A stretch of DNA of 15,673 nucleotides from Microcystis sp. T1-4. GTDB taxonomy: Bacteria > Cyanobacteriota > Cyanobacteriia > Cyanobacteriales > Microcystaceae. This document shows, in pieces, positions 14,046 through 15,673 of the stretch. Both the position numbers and the translations under genes were made by a program. The notes under the pieces were generated by a model. That model was not told the origin of the DNA, ran no database searches, and was given only the letters and a program-made list of their open reading frames with translations. Position 1 is the stretch's first letter; each line of letters opens with the position of its first letter. The stretch is from NCBI RefSeq assembly GCF_000297435.1, contig NZ_CAIP01000232.1, positions 1 to 15,673 of the forward strand, written 5' to 3'.

Positions 14046-14380
14046 AAAATTCCTTCTTCCCGAATTCGGTGGGCAAAATGACAGTTTTTCAGCAGAATAA
14101 TATCCACCTCTCTCCCCAGATAATAGGAAAGAATACTAATAGCCTCAAAGTGCAGTTCGGGATTGATATTTTCGACGGCAATATCCACATCAGAACCGGG
14201 GTGAAATTTATAGGGACGAGTCACGGAGCCAAAGATATAAGCTCGATTAATTCCGTATTTTACAGCATTTTCATGAAGCCATTGTTGAGTTTTCGCCAGC
14301 AGGGTTTGTCTTTGCTGTTCTCCTTGAATATCTTTTTCTTTGAGGATTTTATCGAGTTCTGGGGTAGGAAAAGCGCTCAT
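14027..14380 (-). CDS. MNT-type nucleotidyltransferase 1 (MntA-like)
   Basis: This protein of 117 residues is the first gene of the four-gene operon. The active site is Gly51-Ser52 ... Asp64-Val-Asp66, with third carboxylate Asp93 in GREVDIILL. The spacing between GS and the first Asp is eleven residues, one more than the common ten, an insertion in the loop FHPGS. An amphipathic N-terminal region of about 45 residues (TPELDKILKEKDIQGEQQRQ onward) precedes it. It is only distantly similar to nucleotidyltransferase 2, so the two pairs do not look like a recent duplication. No Shine-Dalgarno is visible upstream of ATG 14380; a TAAAAT just 7-12 bp upstream would imply an almost leaderless message if it is the -10. 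Confidence 0.82.
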   Translation of the reverse strand: MSAFPTPELDKILKEKDIQGEQQRQTLLAKTQQWLHENAVKYGINRAYIFGSVTRPYKFHPGSDVDIAVENINPELHFEAISILSYYLGREVDIILLKNCHFAHRIREEGILWTTDK

Positions 14381-14442
14381 GGGCTTATTTTACCATTGAG
14401 TTTAGGTAAGCGGTTCTAATTAAATAGAAGATAGATTTTGCC

Positions 14443-14479
14443 TTCGATCCCCCCTAACCTTGATCAGGGGGGTGTCGAA
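14443..14479. repeat. C6/G6 inverted repeat, possible dapB terminator
   Basis: TTCGATCCCCCCTA and the downstream AGGGGGGTGTCGAA pair through a six-base C/G stem flanked by a second TCGA/TCGA stem, with a small asymmetric bulge and a loop containing TGATCA. This type of hairpin is a common dispersed repeat in cyanobacteria. It lies about 90 bp past the dapB stop, between dapB and the MNT-HEPN operon on the same strand, so it may separate the two transcripts. There is no T run. Confidence 0.5.
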
Positions 14480-14567
14480 CAGTTTGCTACTTTATTGATA
14501 ACGACAATGCCCAATTAGTCAAGGTTTGAGCTATCACCACTACAATAAAATCACTACCTATCTTGAT

Positions 14568-15398
14568 TTAGAGGATTTTTTCTAAACCGTAAACGAGGGA
14601 TTGCAGCTGAGTAACTTTGCGGATAGAGAGGAGAACCCCCGGCATATAACAGGAGCGATCGCTGGTATCATGACGAAGGGTATAGATTTCCCCTGGGGAA
14701 CCGAAAATGACTTCTTGGTGAGCAATTAAACCGGGTAAACGCACGCTATGAATACGGATGTTCTCAGCAGTTAAACCACCTCTAGCGCCGGGGATGGTTT
14801 CTTTTTCGGAAACTTGGGCAGGATTAAAGGTTTTACCTAATTCTGCCAGTAATTCGGCGGTTTTGATCGCCGTTCCACTGGGTGCGTCTGCTTTTTGATT
14901 GTGATGCAGTTCGATAATTTCCACATGATCAAAGTAGCGGGATGCTTGCAGGGCAGCCTGTTGTAGTAAAACCATGCCAAGGGAAAAATTGGGGATAACT
15001 AAACAGCCGGTGCTGGCTTTTTCGGCAAATTCGGCTAAATCTTGCAGTTGTGCCGCCGATAATCCCGTAGTTCCCACCACGGGACGCACTCCATAGGCGA
15101 TCGCACTGCGGGTATTGTCATAAACACCGTCGGGATGGGTAAAATCCACCATCACCCCTTGCACTTGTTCCTGAGTTGCCAGGACTAAAACACTCTGTAA
15201 ATCGTCGAGAATCGGCACTTCTAGGGGTTCACAACCGGCCACTTCCCCTACATCCTGGCCTCGAAAAGCTGGATTTCGATCCACTGCACCCACTAAGATC
15301 ATATCGTCGGCACGAGCAACGGCTTTAACGACTTCCCGTCCCATTTTACCAGCTGCACCGTTGACAACCACGGGAATCGGGCCTCTATTTTCGGTCAT
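14568..15398 (-). CDS. dapB: 4-hydroxy-tetrahydrodipicolinate reductase (DapB)
   Basis: DapB reduces 4-hydroxy-tetrahydrodipicolinate to tetrahydrodipicolinate with NAD(P)H in the diaminopimelate/lysine pathway, which feeds both protein synthesis and peptidoglycan. Counting from the TTG at 15404, the protein shows NGAAGKMGREV (15-25, dinucleotide site), VGTTG (110-114), and the catalytic block HHNQKADAPSGTA with His167 and Lys171, corresponding to His159 and Lys163 of the E. coli enzyme. Length (276 residues) is typical. I give the ATG at 15398. The TTG two codons earlier is in frame and sits only 5 nt from a perfect AAGGAG (complement of 15410-15415), against 11 nt for the ATG, so either may be used. 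A promoter is visible about 100 bp upstream. No other lysine gene is adjacent. Confidence 0.95.
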   Translation of the reverse strand: MTENRGPIPVVVNGAAGKMGREVVKAVARADDMILVGAVDRNPAFRGQDVGEVAGCEPLEVPILDDLQSVLVLATQEQVQGVMVDFTHPDGVYDNTRSAIAYGVRPVVGTTGLSAAQLQDLAEFAEKASTGCLVIPNFSLGMVLLQQAALQASRYFDHVEIIELHHNQKADAPSGTAIKTAELLAELGKTFNPAQVSEKETIPGARGGLTAENIRIHSVRLPGLIAHQEVIFGSPGEIYTLRHDTSDRSCYMPGVLLSIRKVTQLQSLVYGLEKIL

Positions 15399-15500
15399 GG
15401 TCAATTATTCTCCTTATATATAACCTGAGTTCGGGATAAGAAAAGGGAGAAGTGATCTGCTGAAAAACAGAAAACCATTCAGCCACCTTGCCCTAGGGTT

Positions 15501-15529
15501 AGTATAGATGCTTTATTCTGTCATGTCGA
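15501..15529 (-). promoter_or_regulatory. Predicted dapB promoter
   Basis: On the minus strand TCGACA (complement of 15524-15529, 5 of 6 to TTGACA) and TATACT (complement of 15501-15506, 5 of 6 to TATAAT) are 17 bp apart. This would give a leader of about 95 nt before dapB, which includes a short CTGAA/TTCAG inverted repeat around 15459-15482. The remaining bases to 15673 hold no gene I can support. Confidence 0.5.
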
Positions 15530-15673
15530 TGATTTTTGCCAACAATTTGCACCTCAATGCTCAAAAAGCTTACTTGCTTATGGACTGAAGACTCGATAAC
15601 AAAAAAGAAGCTTATGTCTGTGGGAAATTATGACGATTTTAATCGCTTTTCATAGTGTTCATTACAGAAACTT

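Noticed and set aside
14069..14419. 116-codon plus-strand frame antisense to NTase 1
   Set aside because: The minus-strand frame carries the complete nucleotidyltransferase motifs; the antisense frame has none.
12523..14567. Absence of HIP1 octamers in the MNT-HEPN region as a sign of recent transfer
   Set aside because: The HIP1-free gap is about 3 kb (11590-14655), but an equal gap occurs at 7698-10674 over ordinary genes, so it is not informative.
15455..15500. CTGCTGAAAAAC ... CATTCAGC resembling the MITE ends
   Set aside because: Only about 12 bases match the left end, the right side lacks CAAACCCT, and no target duplication is visible. It is as likely a small hairpin in the dapB leader.

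Overview
The window looks like a chromosomal segment of a unicellular cyanobacterium, most likely of the Microcystis aeruginosa group. Twelve HIP1 octamers (GCGATCGC) occur in or beside the housekeeping genes. Intergenic spaces carry 7-bp short tandem repeats and small inverted-repeat elements. The gene set (fused thiO-thiG, TolC, signal-less GGT, LpxD, a Zur-type PEP-CTERM protein, PlsY, DapB) is cyanobacterial. The genus is inferred from repeat style and gene content; no rRNA gene is present.

Layout. 1-1069: a DUF2301 membrane protein (minus), divergent from the next gene. 1070-3575: bifunctional glycine oxidase/thiazole synthase and a small secreted four-cysteine protein (plus). 3575-7400: a TolC-type outer-membrane channel and a gamma-glutamyltransferase, both minus. 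Between them on the plus strand lies a wrecked toxin-antitoxin locus (toxin tail plus frameshifted antitoxin), and a 244-bp inverted-repeat element is inserted at its end. 7400-8571: a heptamer repeat tract and lpxD. 8729-9691: a PEP-CTERM protein preceded by a perfect Zur-box palindrome. 9692-9973: a gene-free spacer holding an unexplained GC-rich block. 9974-12520: a DrrA-type ABC ATPase without a permease, an SDR oxidoreductase and plsY, all plus. 12523-12700: a second copy of the inverted-repeat element. 12699-14380: four tightly packed minus-strand genes forming two consecutive nucleotidyltransferase/HEPN (MntA/HepT-like) pairs. 14568-15398: dapB with a recognisable promoter; nothing identifiable lies beyond it.

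Most of the window is core metabolism: thiamin thiazole, lysine/peptidoglycan precursor, phospholipid and lipid A acylation, export and glutathione turnover. The accessory part is the point of interest. It comprises one dead toxin-antitoxin locus, one apparently intact tandem MNT-HEPN operon, and two related MITE-like elements. Each element sits exactly at a convergent gene junction, where its end helps form the neighbour's stop codon. The second HEPN protein has Asn in place of the catalytic His of the R-X4-H motif but keeps the tyrosine that is AMPylated in characterised HepT.
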